Counted from the stretch's first letter, positions 45,617 through 55,932 are shown. The stretch is DNA of 64,000 nt from Sphingomonas sp. CROZ-RG-20F-R02-07 (GCF_022662335.1 NZ_JAKNQJ010000002.1:248001-312000); one strand, 5' to 3'. Notes: generated from the letters alone by a model not told the origin. A program made the numbers and translations.

Positions 45617-46435
45617 ATGGTGAGCATCGGACGGGTCTGGGACCGTACCACCGAGGTGCTCGGCGGACGCGGCGGCACGCTGGCGGGCATCGCCGCGCTC
45701 GCCATCTTCCTGCCCACGGTCGTCCGTACCGCGTTCACCGCCTATACCGCCTATGGCGCGGTCACGCCGAGCCATTCCGGGATCGTCGCGCTGATCGCGA
45801 TCGTGGCGGCGTTGGCGACGATCTGGGGGCAACTCGCGATCGTGGCGCTGTCGTCCGATCCCGCCGTCACGCGCGACGATGCGACCCGGATCGCGGCGCG
45901 GCGCCTGCCCGCCGCGATCGGCATCGTCCTGCTGCTCGGCATCGCGCTCGCAGTGCTTCTCGTGCCGTGCATGGTCGCGCTTGGCGCGGCGCTCGGGCCG
46001 TCGTCGCTGGTGCTGATGCAGGCGGGCGTGATGCCCCGGATCGCGCCCGGTGCCGCGCTCTTCGTCACGCTCTATATCCTCGCGCTCGCGATCGTCTTTC
46101 TCGTGCTGGGGGCGCGGCTGTTCCTGCTGAACCCGGTGATCGTCAACGAAAGGCTCGGGCTGCGTTCGATCCCGCGCGCCTTCCGCCTGACGCGCGGGCT
46201 GACGTGGAAGCTGATCGGGCTGCTGATCCTCTATGCCATCGTGCTGCTCGTCGGGATGATCGCCGCGCAGGCGGTGGTCGGCATCGTCTTCCGCCTGATC
46301 CTCGGCGCCGGCGTCACCGCGGCGTTTCTGGGCGGGGTCGCGGGGGCGGCGGTGACCACGGCCCTGTCGGTTGTGGCCACGGTCTTCGCCTCGCAACTCT
46401 ATGTCGCCGCCAGGGACGCCGCCTTCACCGAATGA
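45617..46435 (+). CDS. six-helix membrane protein, GDPD-membrane-domain-like
   Basis: 272 residues with about six membrane helices. The stretch [38 protein letters not shown] between helices is the pattern of the membrane domain named after glycerophosphoryl diester phosphodiesterase (a paralogous family of uncharacterised proteins). No phosphodiesterase catalytic domain is attached. Function is unknown; roles in membrane homeostasis have been suggested for relatives. The ATG of the next gene overlaps its stop, and the two are related. Confidence 0.75.
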   Translation: MVSIGRVWDRTTEVLGGRGGTLAGIAALAIFLPTVVRTAFTAYTAYGAVTPSHSGIVALIAIVAALATIWGQLAIVALSSDPAVTRDDATRIAARRLPAAIGIVLLLGIALAVLLVPCMVALGAALGPSSLVLMQAGVMPRIAPGAALFVTLYILALAIVFLVLGARLFLLNPVIVNERLGLRSIPRAFRLTRGLTWKLIGLLILYAIVLLVGMIAAQAVVGIVFRLILGAGVTAAFLGGVAGAAVTTALSVVATVFASQLYVAARDAAFTE

Positions 46436-47190
46436 AAATCGAAACGATGCGCGTCCTGCGCGATGCCTGGGCGCTGTTCCGCCGCGACGCGGACCTGTTG
46501 CTGCGGATCGCGGGGCCTTTCCTGTTCCTGCCCGCCTTCGCGCTCGCGCTGCTGGTGCCGGGTCCCCCCGCCGCCACCGCGGAGTCCGGCGCGGGCGATG
46601 CGCAGACGCTCGCCTGGATCCAGTCGGTTTCGGATTGGGCGGGCACCTATGGCGGCTGGTATGTCGCGGCATATCTGATCGGCTATCTCGGCACCGCGAC
46701 GATCCTCGCGCTCTATCTGGAGACGCCGCGGCCTGATGCCGGCCAGGCGCTGCGCCGCGCGGCGCGGATCTTTCCCCGTTTCGCGCTCGCGACCGTCGTG
46801 GGATCGCTGCCGGCAGGGGCGGGGCTGTTGCTCTGGGTGCTGCCGGGCCTCTATGTGCTCGGGCGGCTGCTACCGGTGGGGCCCATCCTGCTGGCCGAGG
46901 CGCCGATCGGTGCCTGGGCCGCGATCCGGCGCAGCCTGGCGCTGACGCGCGGATCGGGGCTGGCGCTGACCGGTCTTTCCGCCTTCGCCTATCTCAGCGG
47001 CTGGCTGATCGGCACGCCGTTCCTCGAGGCGGACCGGATCCTGCGCGAGGGCGGGCAGGGCAGCCCGGCGCTGATCGCGCTGGTCGATGCCGGCGCCGCC
47101 ATCGCGGCGATGGGTTCGGGGCTGGCCACCGCGCTGATCGCGCTCGTTGCCTATCGCGGGCTGACGCGGCAGCATCGTGCGCGGGAATGA
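46432..47190 (+). CDS. membrane protein related to its upstream neighbour
   Basis: 252 residues with about six membrane helices, starting in an ATGA overlap. It shares the interhelical motif: LPVGPILLAEAPIGAWAAIR then RSLALTRGSGLALTGLS resembles the [22 protein letters not shown] element of the preceding protein. They are thus paralogues that probably work together, perhaps as a hetero-oligomer. An aspartate-rich loop follows helix 1 (GPPAATAESGAGDAQT). Function is unknown. Confidence 0.75.
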   Translation: MKIETMRVLRDAWALFRRDADLLLRIAGPFLFLPAFALALLVPGPPAATAESGAGDAQTLAWIQSVSDWAGTYGGWYVAAYLIGYLGTATILALYLETPRPDAGQALRRAARIFPRFALATVVGSLPAGAGLLLWVLPGLYVLGRLLPVGPILLAEAPIGAWAAIRRSLALTRGSGLALTGLSAFAYLSGWLIGTPFLEADRILREGGQGSPALIALVDAGAAIAAMGSGLATALIALVAYRGLTRQHRARE

Positions 47191-47194
47191 CGGC

Positions 47195-48913
47195 ATGACG
47201 CGGGAGACCGGAGTGACGGACGGGGATCGGGTGACGGTGCGCCCGCGCGGCTGGCGGCTGCTGGCGGTGGCGCTGCGCACGCGCAAATCGGCGACGATGC
47301 TGGCGTTCGGCTTCTCGTCGGGGCTGCCGTTCGCGCTGCTGATCGGCACGCTGAACGCATGGCTCGGCGAGGCGAAGGTGAACCTTGCCACGATCGGCGT
47401 GCTGTCGTGGATCGGGCTGGCCTATGCGTTCAAGTTCCTCTGGTCGCCGCTGGTCGACCGGCTGGAGCTGCCGGTGCTCGGCCGGTTCGGGCGGCGCAAG
47501 AGCTGGATCATGCTGTGCCAGGCGGTAATGGCGGCGGCGTTCGTCGCGCTCGCGCTGACCGATCCGGCGACGCATCTCGGCCAGTTCGCGATCTTCGCCG
47601 TGGTGGCCGCGATCGCTTCGGCGACGCAGGACATCGCGGTCGACGCGTGGCGGATCGACGTGGCGGACGAAGCGACGCCGGTGGAATTGCTGTCGGCCAT
47701 CTATCAGTTCGGTTACCGGATCGCGAGCATCGTCGGGGGCGCGTTCGCGCTGTTCCTCGCCGCGCGGATCTCGTGGGAGGCGGTGTATCTGCTGATGGCG
47801 GGTTTCGTCGGCCTGATGATCGTGGCAGCGTCACTCGCGCCCGACACCGCCCGGCCGCCGAGCGGGGCGCTGCACGCGCTGCTCGCGCAACCGGGCGAGC
47901 TGAGCCCGCGGGCACGCGCCGTCGCGCTGCTGGTCGTGGGCGCGAGTTGGGTATGGGCGATCGCGGCGATCGCGCGCTTCATGGTGGCGATGCTCGAGGA
48001 GTTGCCGCCGGGCGCTGTGCGGCCTTCGGCGGCGGATTTCATGCGCTATACCGGCCCGTGGATCGTGATCGCGACGATCCTCGTGCCGCTCGCGGTGGCG
48101 GCGACGATCAACCGGTTGCGCGCGCGGGGGCGCTATGTGCAGCAGGCGGCGGATCCGGTGCGATCGGGCGTGCGGACCTTCGCCAACCATCTCTACGGGG
48201 CGCTGATCGCGCCGCTCGCCGATCTGGTGGCGCGTCTCGGCTGGGGCGTGCTCGGCGTGATCGGGCTGATCCTCACCTATTCGCTCTGCTACAATCTCTG
48301 GTCGTCCTTCGCCTTTCCCTTCTATCTCGATTATCTTCACTACACGAAGGACGAGGTGGCGTTCGCGTCGAAGGTCTTCGGTATCGTGATGACGATCCTG
48401 GGCATCGCCACCGGCGGCTATCTGTTCGCGCGGATCGGCCGTTTTCCAACGGTGATGCTGGGCGCGGTGCTGCCGATCTTCGGCAATTTCGTCTATGCCG
48501 ATCTGGCCGAAGGCGGCACGCATCTCGACATCGTGGCGCACCTGCTACGGCTCGACGTGCTGGCGAGCGCCATGGGTAGCGACGAACGGATGGTTCGGCT
48601 GTTGCTCGCGATCTCGGGGGAAAACATCGCGACGGGCATCTCGGGCGCGGCGTTCGTGGCCTATGTGTCGGGGATCGTGAGCAAGCGGTTCGCCGCCGTG
48701 CAATATGCGTTGCTGTCGTCGCTCACCTTCCTGATCGGGTCGCTCGGGCGCGGCGTGGCAGGCGAGATGTTCGATGCCTATGGCTATGCGCCGGTGTTCC
48801 GCTGGGTGGCGGCGGCGGGGTTGGTGGCGGTGCTGTTCGTCGGGCTGGAATGGTGGCGCTCGACCCGTATGGGCGCACGCGGCGAGCCGGGGCATACGGG
48901 CGAGGCGGCCTAG
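47195..48913 (+). CDS. AmpG-like MFS transporter (probable muropeptide permease)
   Basis: 572 residues with about 12-14 membrane helices. FGFSSGLPFALLIGTLNAWL, the LSWIGLAYAFKFLWSPLVDR motif, LGRFGRRKSWIMLCQ and DIAVDAWRIDVADE are typical of AmpG, which brings anhydromuropeptides into the cytoplasm for recycling and beta-lactamase sensing. Some AmpG-like proteins carry acetyl-CoA or other substrates. A large central insertion (about residues 255-330) matches alphaproteobacterial relatives. The ATG at 47195 lies just past the stop of the previous gene; a GTG at 47177 inside that gene is the alternative. Confidence 0.85.
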   Translation: MTRETGVTDGDRVTVRPRGWRLLAVALRTRKSATMLAFGFSSGLPFALLIGTLNAWLGEAKVNLATIGVLSWIGLAYAFKFLWSPLVDRLELPVLGRFGRRKSWIMLCQAVMAAAFVALALTDPATHLGQFAIFAVVAAIASATQDIAVDAWRIDVADEATPVELLSAIYQFGYRIASIVGGAFALFLAARISWEAVYLLMAGFVGLMIVAASLAPDTARPPSGALHALLAQPGELSPRARAVALLVVGASWVWAIAAIARFMVAMLEELPPGAVRPSAADFMRYTGPWIVIATILVPLAVAATINRLRARGRYVQQAADPVRSGVRTFANHLYGALIAPLADLVARLGWGVLGVIGLILTYSLCYNLWSSFAFPFYLDYLHYTKDEVAFASKVFGIVMTILGIATGGYLFARIGRFPTVMLGAVLPIFGNFVYADLAEGGTHLDIVAHLLRLDVLASAMGSDERMVRLLLAISGENIATGISGAAFVAYVSGIVSKRFAAVQYALLSSLTFLIGSLGRGVAGEMFDAYGYAPVFRWVAAAGLVAVLFVGLEWWRSTRMGARGEPGHTGEAA

Positions 48914-48961
48914 ATCGGACGCTATCCCGTCTTCGGTGACGGAACCCTCTTTCTTGCCGCC

Positions 48962-49390
48962 TTAGGCGATGATCGGCCGTCCCTCGTCGGCGAAGGCCGC
49001 CGCCACCGCCGCCGCGCTCGCCAGCACGCCGTCGACCTGGCGGATGCCGAGCAGATCCGCCATCAGCAGCCGTGCCGCTTCGGGGGCGGTTTCGACCCGC
49101 GCGAGGACGGTCAGCAGCGCCTGTTCGGACGCGGTCATGCGCGCGCAGCAGCACGGCGCGATCGCGATCCGCCCCGCCGCGCTGCCCGAGACATCCGCCA
49201 TCAGCGCGCGGAGCAGCAGCAGCGGCCGGCGAAACCCCTCGCCGAACGCGGTGAACAGCGCGTGCGAGGCGCGCGCGTCGCAAAGCCCGTGCGCGCCCAT
49301 TCTTCGGATCGCGAACAGGGCGAGCCGCGCATCGGGGCAGCCGGGCTGGAGGTGGGGGAGGATGGCGGTGGCGGTATGCGTATCGGACAT
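48962..49390 (-). CDS. DUF6628-like protein
   Basis: 142 residues, no signal peptide or membrane helix. RLALFAIRRMGAHGLCDARASHALFTAFGEGFRRPLLLLRALMADV and the cysteine motif APCCCARMT match what I recall of the Sphingomonadales-specific DUF6628 family, of unknown function. The protein is Ala/Leu-rich and helical. The triple Cys could bind metal. It stands alone downstream of folC, separated by 58 bases, and ends convergent with the AmpG-like gene. Confidence 0.65.
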   Translation of the reverse strand: MSDTHTATAILPHLQPGCPDARLALFAIRRMGAHGLCDARASHALFTAFGEGFRRPLLLLRALMADVSGSAAGRIAIAPCCCARMTASEQALLTVLARVETAPEAARLLMADLLGIRQVDGVLASAAAVAAAFADEGRPIIA

Positions 49391-49448
49391 GGGGAACTCC
49401 GCTTCGGTGCCCCATGGTCGCTTGACCGTTATTGCAAGTCAATAGCAA

Positions 49449-50762
49449 CTAGGCCGGCGGCTCGTCATTTGCGGCGAGCACCACGCCGGCGAGGTAGAGC
49501 GAGCCTGCGATCAGCACGGTGACGGGCGCGGCCGCCTTCGCGATGTCGGCCATCGCGCCCTCGGTATCCGGCGCCGTGGCCGCGTCGGTGCCGAACGACC
49601 GCGCCAGGGCGGCGAGCGATTCGGGCGCGTGATGCGCATGGCCGGGCACGGGCACCGCGATCACGCGCGAGGCGGCGGAAGCGAGCAGGCGCAGCACCGC
49701 GCTCGCGTCCTTGTTGGCGAGCATGCCGATTACCAGCGCCACGGGCTGGCCGCGCGCCACGCTGCGCAGCGTGCGCGCCACGGGCGCGGCGGCGCTCGGG
49801 TTGTGCGCGCCGTCCAGCCAGGCGGTGCTGCCCGGCGGCAGGCGGTCGACCAGCGGCCCCGACGCCAGCCTTTGCATGCGCGCGGGCCATTGCGCCCAGT
49901 CCGCCGCGGCGCGCATCGCCGCCTCGGGCACGCTCACCGCGCCCTGATGACGCAGCATCGCGAGGGCGAGGCCGAGATTGCGCGACTGATGGGCGCCCAC
50001 GAGCCGCGGCCGGGGCGTCACCACCGAGAAACCCCGATCGGCATAACACAGCGTGGTCCGCGCGGCCTCGGTCGTCCAGGCGGTGCCGCGTGCATGCACC
50101 GGCGCGCCGGCCGACTCGGCGACGGCGGCGATCGCGGTGCGGATCGGGCGCGCATAGTCCATCGTCACCAGCGGCACGCCGCGCTTGGCGATCCCCGCCT
50201 TCTCGCGCGCGATCGCGGTGAGCGTGGCGCCCAGAAACGTCTCGTGATCCATGCCCAGCGCCGCGATCCCCGTCACCGCCGGCGTGACGACGTTGGTGGC
50301 ATCGAGCCGTCCGCCGAGCCCCACCTCGACGATCGTGGCAGCGGCGGGCGTGCGCGCGAACGCCAGGAACGCCGCGGCGGTCGTCACCTCGAAAAAACTC
50401 GCGCCGATTCCGTCCGCCCGGTCGAGCACCTCGCCCAGCAGTGCGGCGAGCGGTTCGTCCTCGATCAGCCGCCCGGCGATGCGGATCCGTTCGTTGAAGC
50501 GGACGAGATGCGGCGAGGAATAGACATGGACCGCATGGCCCGCCGCCTCCAGCGCGGCGCGCAGGAAGGCGCAGGTCGAGCCCTTGCCGTTGGTGCCAGC
50601 GACATGGAAAACGGGGGGCAGCGCGTGCTGCGGATCACCCAGCCGCCCGAGCAGTTTGGTGATCCGCTCCAGCCCCAGCACGTCGGCGCCGGGCGACAGC
50701 GCCCAGAGCCGGTCGAGCTGCGCCTGCACGGCGGGATGCGCGGAGATGGCGTGATCGGGCAT
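49449..50762 (-). CDS. folC: dihydrofolate synthase / folylpolyglutamate synthase
   Basis: 437 residues. FolC adds glutamate to dihydropteroate and to folates. The ATP loop HVAGTNGKGSTCAFL, HLVRFNERIRI, TAAAFLAFA, EVGLGGRLDATNV and GMDHETFLG are visible in the N-terminal domain, and WLDGAHNPSAA in the C-terminal one. It belongs to the Mur ligase superfamily, as do four enzymes of the dcw cluster in this window. It follows accD by 38 bases, as in many alphaproteobacteria. Confidence 0.96.
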   Translation of the reverse strand: MPDHAISAHPAVQAQLDRLWALSPGADVLGLERITKLLGRLGDPQHALPPVFHVAGTNGKGSTCAFLRAALEAAGHAVHVYSSPHLVRFNERIRIAGRLIEDEPLAALLGEVLDRADGIGASFFEVTTAAAFLAFARTPAAATIVEVGLGGRLDATNVVTPAVTGIAALGMDHETFLGATLTAIAREKAGIAKRGVPLVTMDYARPIRTAIAAVAESAGAPVHARGTAWTTEAARTTLCYADRGFSVVTPRPRLVGAHQSRNLGLALAMLRHQGAVSVPEAAMRAAADWAQWPARMQRLASGPLVDRLPPGSTAWLDGAHNPSAAAPVARTLRSVARGQPVALVIGMLANKDASAVLRLLASAASRVIAVPVPGHAHHAPESLAALARSFGTDAATAPDTEGAMADIAKAAAPVTVLIAGSLYLAGVVLAANDEPPA

Positions 50763-50800
50763 GGTGCGTCCTCCTTCGCAGATGGAGGGGAGCGGCCGCT

Positions 50801-51652
50801 CTATGCCGCCTGCTTCGTGCCCAGATAGCCGATCGTCCGCGCCAGCGTCTCGCGCAGATCGCGGCGATGAACCACCATGTCGAGCATGCCGTGATCGAGC
50901 AGATATTCCGCGCGCTGGAACCCCTCGGGCAGCTTTTCGCGGATCGTGCTTTCGATTACGCGCTGGCCGGCGAAGCCGATCAGCGCGTTGGGCTCGGCGA
51001 TCTGCACGTCGCCCAGCATCGCATAGCTGGCGGTTACGCCGCCCGTGGTCGGGTCGGTCAGCACGACGATATAGGGCAGGCCGGCGTCGTGGAGCATCTG
51101 GATCGCCACCGTCGCGCGCGGCATCTGCATCAGCGACAGGATACCCTCCTGCATTCGCGCGCCGCCCGCCGCAGTGAAGATGACATAGGGCGCGCCGTCC
51201 GCGATCGCCGCTTCGACGCCGCGCACGAACGCCTCGCCGACCGCCAAGCCCATCGATCCGCCCATGAAGGCGAAATCCTGCACGCCGACCACCGCCGGGC
51301 GGCCGAGGATCGTGCCGCGCGCGTTGATGAGCGCGTCGCCCTCGCCGGTGGCGGTGCGGGCGGCCTTGATCCGATCGGCATAGCGTTTCGAATCGCGGAA
51401 CTTCAGCGGATCCTCGGGCACCTTGGGGGTGGGCAGCTCGGCCATGCTGCCGGCGTCGAACACCTGTTCGAACCGCACCTTGGGGCCGATCCGCTCATGA
51501 TGGTCGCAGCGCGGGCAGACGGAGAGATTTTCCTCCAGCTCCTTGGTGAACACCATCTGCCCGCAGCCCTTGCACTTGTGCCAGAGATTCTCGGGCGTCG
51601 TCTTCTTGGCGACGAACGGGATGGCGTTGCGGACGCTGTTGAGCCAGCTCAT
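50801..51652 (-). CDS. accD: acetyl-CoA carboxylase carboxyltransferase subunit beta
   Basis: 283 residues. AccD and AccA transfer the carboxyl group from biotin to acetyl-CoA in fatty acid synthesis. The N-terminal zinc ribbon is CKGCGQMVF with [10 protein letters not shown], followed by the crotonase-like carboxyltransferase domain: [48 protein letters not shown] and [10 protein letters not shown]. The ATG overlaps the trpA stop (ATGA). Confidence 0.98.
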   Translation of the reverse strand: MSWLNSVRNAIPFVAKKTTPENLWHKCKGCGQMVFTKELEENLSVCPRCDHHERIGPKVRFEQVFDAGSMAELPTPKVPEDPLKFRDSKRYADRIKAARTATGEGDALINARGTILGRPAVVGVQDFAFMGGSMGLAVGEAFVRGVEAAIADGAPYVIFTAAGGARMQEGILSLMQMPRATVAIQMLHDAGLPYIVVLTDPTTGGVTASYAMLGDVQIAEPNALIGFAGQRVIESTIREKLPEGFQRAEYLLDHGMLDMVVHRRDLRETLARTIGYLGTKQAA

Positions 51653-52452
51653 GCGGTTACCTTTCGGGCGGCGGCGACGGCATCCGCCAAAGTCCGGATA
51701 TAGGCGCGGACGGGCCCGGCCGCATCCGCACCATGCTGCGCGACGAGCTCGACGATCGCCGAGCCGACCACCACACCGTCCGCGACGCGCGCCACGGCGG
51801 CGGCCTGTTCGGGGGTGCGGATGCCGAAACCCACCGCGATCGGCAGGTCGGTCGCCGCCTTCAGCCGCGCCACCGCTTCGTCGATCGAGGCCTGTTGCGC
51901 CTGCTGCTTGCCGGTGATCCCTGCGACCGAGACATAATAGACGAAGCCGCTCGCGCCGGCCAGCACGGTCGGCAGCCGGGCCGCGTCGGTGGTGGGGGTG
52001 GCGAGGCGGATCGGATCGATCCCGGCGGCGCGCAGCTGGGGGCCGAGCGCATCGTCCTCCTCGGGCGGCACGTCGACGCAGATGACGCCGTCGACGCCCG
52101 CGTCGCTTGCGGCGGCGGCGAACCAGTCGGCGCCGCGGCGGAGCATGGGGTTGCCATAGCCCATCAGCACCAGCGGCACCTGGGGGTGGCGCGCGCGGAA
52201 ATCGCCGGCGATGCGCAGGATGTCCGCGGTGGTGGTGCCCGCGCCGAGGCTGCGGATATTGGCCGCCTGGATCGCCGGGCCGTCCGCCATCGGATCGGTG
52301 AAGGGCATGCCGAGTTCGATCACGTCGGCGCCGCCGTCCACCAGCGCGTCGAGGATCGCGGGCGTCGCGGCGGCGGTCGGATCGCCCGCGGTGACGAACG
52401 CGACGAGCGCGGGACGCGGCTTGGCGAAGGCGGCGGCGAGACGGGCTGTCAT
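51649..52452 (-). CDS. trpA: tryptophan synthase alpha subunit
   Basis: 267 residues of a TIM barrel that cleaves indole-3-glycerol phosphate. [10 protein letters not shown], the catalytic Glu in [27 protein letters not shown] with the second catalytic acid, and the phosphate-binding GFGIRTPEQ and GVVVGSAIV are present. ATGA overlaps join it to trpB upstream and accD downstream. Confidence 0.98.
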   Translation of the reverse strand: MTARLAAAFAKPRPALVAFVTAGDPTAAATPAILDALVDGGADVIELGMPFTDPMADGPAIQAANIRSLGAGTTTADILRIAGDFRARHPQVPLVLMGYGNPMLRRGADWFAAAASDAGVDGVICVDVPPEEDDALGPQLRAAGIDPIRLATPTTDAARLPTVLAGASGFVYYVSVAGITGKQQAQQASIDEAVARLKAATDLPIAVGFGIRTPEQAAAVARVADGVVVGSAIVELVAQHGADAAGPVRAYIRTLADAVAAARKVTA

Positions 52453-53678
52453 ATCGCCACCCCCAGCGCCTCGGCGACGGTGAAGATGTCCTTGTCGCCG
52501 CGCCCGCACAGATTGGCGAGGATGATTTGGTCCTCGCGCATCTCTCGCGCCTTGCGCGCGACCGCGGCGATGGCGTGCGAGGGCTCGAGCGCGGGGATGA
52601 TGCCTTCCGTCCGGCACAGCAATTGGAACGCGTCGAGCGCCTCGACATCGGTGGCGCTGTCATACTGCACGCGGCCGATGTCGCGCAGCCAGGCATGCTC
52701 GGGGCCGATGCCGGGATAGTCGAGCCCCGCCGAGATCGAATGCGCCTCGGTGATCTGGCCGTCCTCGTCCTGCAGCAGATAGGTCTTGTTGCCGTGGAGC
52801 ACGCCGGGGGCGCCGCCCGCCAGGCTCGCCGCATGCGCCTTGTCGAGCCCGTGGCCCGCCGCCTCGACGCCCAGCATCGCGACGTCGGGATCGTCGAGAA
52901 ACGGGTGGAACAGCCCGATCGCGTTCGATCCGCCGCCGATCGCCGCCACCAGCAGATCGGGCAGGCGATCGATCCGCGCCAGCATCTGCGCGCGCGCCTC
53001 CTTGCCGATCACCGACTGGAAATCGCGGACCAGCTCGGGATAGGGATGCGGGCCGGCGGCCGTGCCGATGATGTAGAAAGTGTCGTGGACGTTCGCGACC
53101 CAGTCGCGCATGCCCTCGTTCATCGCGTCCTTCAGCGTGTGCGCGCCGCTGGTGACGGGGCGGACCTCGGCGCCGAGCAGCTTCATGCGGAACACGTTGG
53201 GCGCCTGCCGCTCGACGTCCTTGGCGCCCATATAGATCACGCACGGCAGGCCGAAGCGCGCGCAGACCGTCGCGGTGGCCACGCCATGCTGGCCCGCGCC
53301 CGTCTCGGCGATGATCCGCGTCTTGCCCATCCGCATCGCCAGCAGGATCTGGCCGATGCAGTTGTTGATCTTGTGCGCGCCGGTATGGTTCAGTTCGTCG
53401 CGCTTGAACCACACTTGCGCGCCCATCCCCGCGGGCGCGGATTCGCGCAGCGCCGCGGTCAGCCGCTCGGCATAATAAAGCGGGCTGGGGCGACCGACAT
53501 AATGTTCGAGCAGATCGTCGAACTGCGCCTGGAAGGCGGGATCGGCCTTGGCCGCGCGATATTCGCGGTCGAGGTCCAGCACCAGCGGCATCAGCGTCTC
53601 GGCGACGTAGCGGCCGCCGAAATCGCCGAAATGGCCGCGCTCGTCGGGCTGGTTGCGGAAGGAATTGGGGGCGTTCAT
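52449..53678 (-). CDS. trpB: tryptophan synthase beta subunit
   Basis: 409 residues of the PLP enzyme that joins indole and serine. [14 protein letters not shown], the PLP lysine in [26 protein letters not shown], the phosphate loop CGGGSNA-like IGGGSNAIG and EPSHAIA are all present. The ATG has no overlap upstream: 59 bases with a short GGCGGGC/GCCCGGC hairpin separate it from trpF. Its stop overlaps trpA. Confidence 0.98.
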   Translation of the reverse strand: MNAPNSFRNQPDERGHFGDFGGRYVAETLMPLVLDLDREYRAAKADPAFQAQFDDLLEHYVGRPSPLYYAERLTAALRESAPAGMGAQVWFKRDELNHTGAHKINNCIGQILLAMRMGKTRIIAETGAGQHGVATATVCARFGLPCVIYMGAKDVERQAPNVFRMKLLGAEVRPVTSGAHTLKDAMNEGMRDWVANVHDTFYIIGTAAGPHPYPELVRDFQSVIGKEARAQMLARIDRLPDLLVAAIGGGSNAIGLFHPFLDDPDVAMLGVEAAGHGLDKAHAASLAGGAPGVLHGNKTYLLQDEDGQITEAHSISAGLDYPGIGPEHAWLRDIGRVQYDSATDVEALDAFQLLCRTEGIIPALEPSHAIAAVARKAREMREDQIILANLCGRGDKDIFTVAEALGVAI

Positions 53679-53737
53679 GCCGGATCGTCTAGCAGTTCGG
53701 AAAGCGCTGTCACCCCTTGGCGGGCAAAGCCCGGCCG

Positions 53738-54373
53738 CTACGCCGCGACGGCCGCCAGAAACGCCGCGATCTTCGCTGTGTCCTTCACGCCGGGCGCGCT
53801 CTCGACGCCCGAGGATATGTCGACGGTTTCCGCGCCCGTGCGCCGGATCGCCTCGCGGACGTTTGCGGGATCGAGCCCGCCGGACAAGGCCCAGGGAAGC
53901 GGGTGGGCAAAGCCGTCCAGCAGCGACCAGTCGAACCGCACGCCCATGCCGCCCGGCAGTGCCGCGCCCTCAGGCGTCTTGGCGTCGTAGAGGATCCGGT
54001 CCGCCGCGCCGATAAAGCCGCGCGCGGCGTCCAGATCGGCGCGCGTCTTCACCGCGACCGCCGCCCATAGCGCGCGATCGAACCGCGCGCGGATCGCGGC
54101 GGCGCGGGCGGGGGGCGTCTTGTGCAGCTGCACCGCCGCCAGCCGCCCGGCCTCGATCGCGCGCGCCAGCAATTCGTCGTCGGGATCGACGAACACGCCG
54201 ACGCGGTCGATATGGCCCGGCACCCTTTCGGCCAGTTGGGCGGCGCGATCGAAGGACAGGTTGCGGGGCGAGGGACTGAAGAAGACAAATCCCACATGCG
54301 CCGCGCCGCCGCCGATCGCGGCGTCCAGCGTAGCGGGGGTCGACAGCCCGCAGATCTTGACGGCGACGGTCAT
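53738..54373 (-). CDS. trpF: phosphoribosylanthranilate isomerase
   Basis: 211 residues, TIM barrel. The N-terminal [15 protein letters not shown] with the catalytic Cys, [36 protein letters not shown], the catalytic Asp stretch [28 protein letters not shown] and [14 protein letters not shown] are typical. The ATG overlaps the stop of the GNAT gene by four bases. The order trpF-trpB-trpA-accD-folC is common in alphaproteobacteria. Confidence 0.97.
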   Translation of the reverse strand: MTVAVKICGLSTPATLDAAIGGGAAHVGFVFFSPSPRNLSFDRAAQLAERVPGHIDRVGVFVDPDDELLARAIEAGRLAAVQLHKTPPARAAAIRARFDRALWAAVAVKTRADLDAARGFIGAADRILYDAKTPEGAALPGGMGVRFDWSLLDGFAHPLPWALSGGLDPANVREAIRRTGAETVDISSGVESAPGVKDTAKIAAFLAAVAA

Positions 54374-54885
54374 GCGGCCAGCGGCTTTTCGAGGACGGTG
54401 AGGAACAGCGGCGGATCAAGGGCGATCGGAAATGGCCGGACTTCGCCGGTCGGAGCATAGCCGCGGCGGGCATAATAGTCGATGAGCGCGCCGCGCATCG
54501 AGATGACGGTCATCTCCATCCGCCTGGCCTCGAACGTCTCGCGCGCGGTCGCTTCGGCGGCGGCGATCAGTCGCTTGCCATGGCCGCCCGCCTGGATCAG
54601 CGGATCGACGCACAGGAGCCCAAGATGGGCCAGGCCATGATCCGCGTGCGCGATGCGGACATGCCCGATCAGCCGATCGCCCAGCCACCCCGCCAGCAGG
54701 CGCTCCTTTGGATCGGCCAGCATCGTGCGGAGGTCGTCGAGGGTGATCCGTTCGCCCTCGGGAATGAGGTCGGCCTCGTGCGTCCAGCCCCCGCGTGACG
54801 TCTCGCCGCGATAGGCACGCTGGATCAGCGCCTGGAGCGGGACGAGATCGGTGTCGGTCGCGGGACGGATGGCGAGGTCGGACAT
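54370..54885 (-). CDS. GNAT-family N-acetyltransferase
   Basis: 171 residues. IRPATDTDLVPLQALIQRAYRG at the N-terminus, then GHVRIAHADHGLAHLGLLCVDP, then the acetyl-CoA loop LIQAGGHGKRLIAAAEATA (R/QxxGxG type), and ALIDYYARRGY before a C-terminal FPIALDPPLFLTVLEKPL. The substrate is unknown. It sits between pyrF and trpF, with a four-base overlap into trpF, which is not its usual neighbour in other bacteria that I know. Confidence 0.88.
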   Translation of the reverse strand: MSDLAIRPATDTDLVPLQALIQRAYRGETSRGGWTHEADLIPEGERITLDDLRTMLADPKERLLAGWLGDRLIGHVRIAHADHGLAHLGLLCVDPLIQAGGHGKRLIAAAEATARETFEARRMEMTVISMRGALIDYYARRGYAPTGEVRPFPIALDPPLFLTVLEKPLAA

Positions 54886-54920
54886 TGGTAGCGCCGTAGC
54901 ATGGTGCGCGCGGCCGGCAA

Positions 54921-55595
54921 CTACAGCGTCGCGCCGATCGCGCGGGCGGCGGCGTCGGGATCGTCGGCGGCGGTGATCGGGCGGCCGATCACCAGGATCG
55001 AGGCGCCCGCATCGGCCGCGGCGCGGGGGGTGACGACGCGTTTCTGGTCGCCGACATCGTCGTCGGCGAGGCGGACGCCGGGCACCACGAAGAAGCCGTG
55101 CGGCCACGCCGCCCTGGCCGCGGCAACTTCCGCGCCCGAGCAGACGATGCCGTCCACGCCGCTTTCGCGCGCGAGTTCGGCGAGGCGGACGACGTGATCG
55201 TGCGCCGATCCGCCCACGCCCGTCGCCGCGAGATCGGCCGCGTCGAGGCTGGTGAGCATCGTGACGGCGACGACTTTGGTGGCGGGGGGGGCGGCGGCCT
55301 TCGCATCCTCCAGCATCGCGCGGCCGCCCGCGGCATGGACGGTGAGGATGGCGGGTTCGAGCGGCGCCAGCGCCTGCACCGCCTTGGCCACGGTGTTCGG
55401 GATGTCGTGAAGCTTCAGATCGAGAAAGATCGGCAACCCCAGCGCCGCCATCTCGCGAACGCCGGCCGGGCCGTGCGCCGTGAAGAATTCGAGCCCGAGC
55501 TTCAGCCCGCCGACATGATGGCGCACGCGCTTGGCCAGCGCCTTGGCGCGGGCGAGATCGGGCGTGTCGATCGCGACATAGATGCGGCTCGGCAT
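54921..55595 (-). CDS. pyrF: orotidine 5'-phosphate decarboxylase
   Basis: 224 residues, TIM barrel, last step of UMP synthesis. YVAIDTPDLARAKALA, the substrate lysine in GGLKLGLEFF, the catalytic DLKLHDIPNTVAKAV (Lys-Asp pairs), TVHAAGG, VPGVRLA and VIGRPITAADDP are characteristic. The start lies one base after the lapA stop, so they are co-translated. Confidence 0.97.
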   Translation of the reverse strand: MPSRIYVAIDTPDLARAKALAKRVRHHVGGLKLGLEFFTAHGPAGVREMAALGLPIFLDLKLHDIPNTVAKAVQALAPLEPAILTVHAAGGRAMLEDAKAAAPPATKVVAVTMLTSLDAADLAATGVGGSAHDHVVRLAELARESGVDGIVCSGAEVAAARAAWPHGFFVVPGVRLADDDVGDQKRVVTPRAAADAGASILVIGRPITAADDPDAAARAIGATL

Positions 55596-55596
55596 G

Positions 55597-55932
55597 TCAG
55601 AGCAGCGTCCCGGCCGTCGGCGCCGGCCGGTCGCCCAGGTCCGCGACGATCACGGGTTCGGCGACCGGCACGGGCACCGCGATCGCGCGCGCGTCCGCGA
55701 TCATCCGCTCGCAGGTGGCGAGCCGCTGGCGCAACCGCCAGCGCACCGCATGATGGTACATCAGCATCGGCAGCCAGCCGACCAGAAAGGCGACGAGCAG
55801 CAGCAGCGGCAGGTTCACGTCCGCCACCATGCCGCCCCACAGATGGATCTCCACCCGGTCCCAATTGCCATAGGTGAAGATCGCCGCGAGGAAGGTGAGC
55901 AGGCACCAAAAGAGGATCTTCAGGAACTGCAT
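55597..55932 (-). CDS. lapA: LapA-domain (DUF1049-like) inner-membrane protein
   Basis: 111 residues with two membrane helices (about 3-22 and 42-62). The arrangement FLKILFWCLLTFLAAIFTYGNWDRVEIHLWGG, then VNLPLLLLVAFLVGWLPMLMYHHAVRWRLRQRLATCE, is that of LapA-domain proteins, linked in E. coli to lipopolysaccharide assembly with LapB. The C-terminal part is a short cytoplasmic helix and tail. It heads the pyrF-trp cluster, its usual place in sphingomonads. Confidence 0.85.
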   Translation of the reverse strand: MQFLKILFWCLLTFLAAIFTYGNWDRVEIHLWGGMVADVNLPLLLLVAFLVGWLPMLMYHHAVRWRLRQRLATCERMIADARAIAVPVPVAEPVIVADLGDRPAPTAGTLL

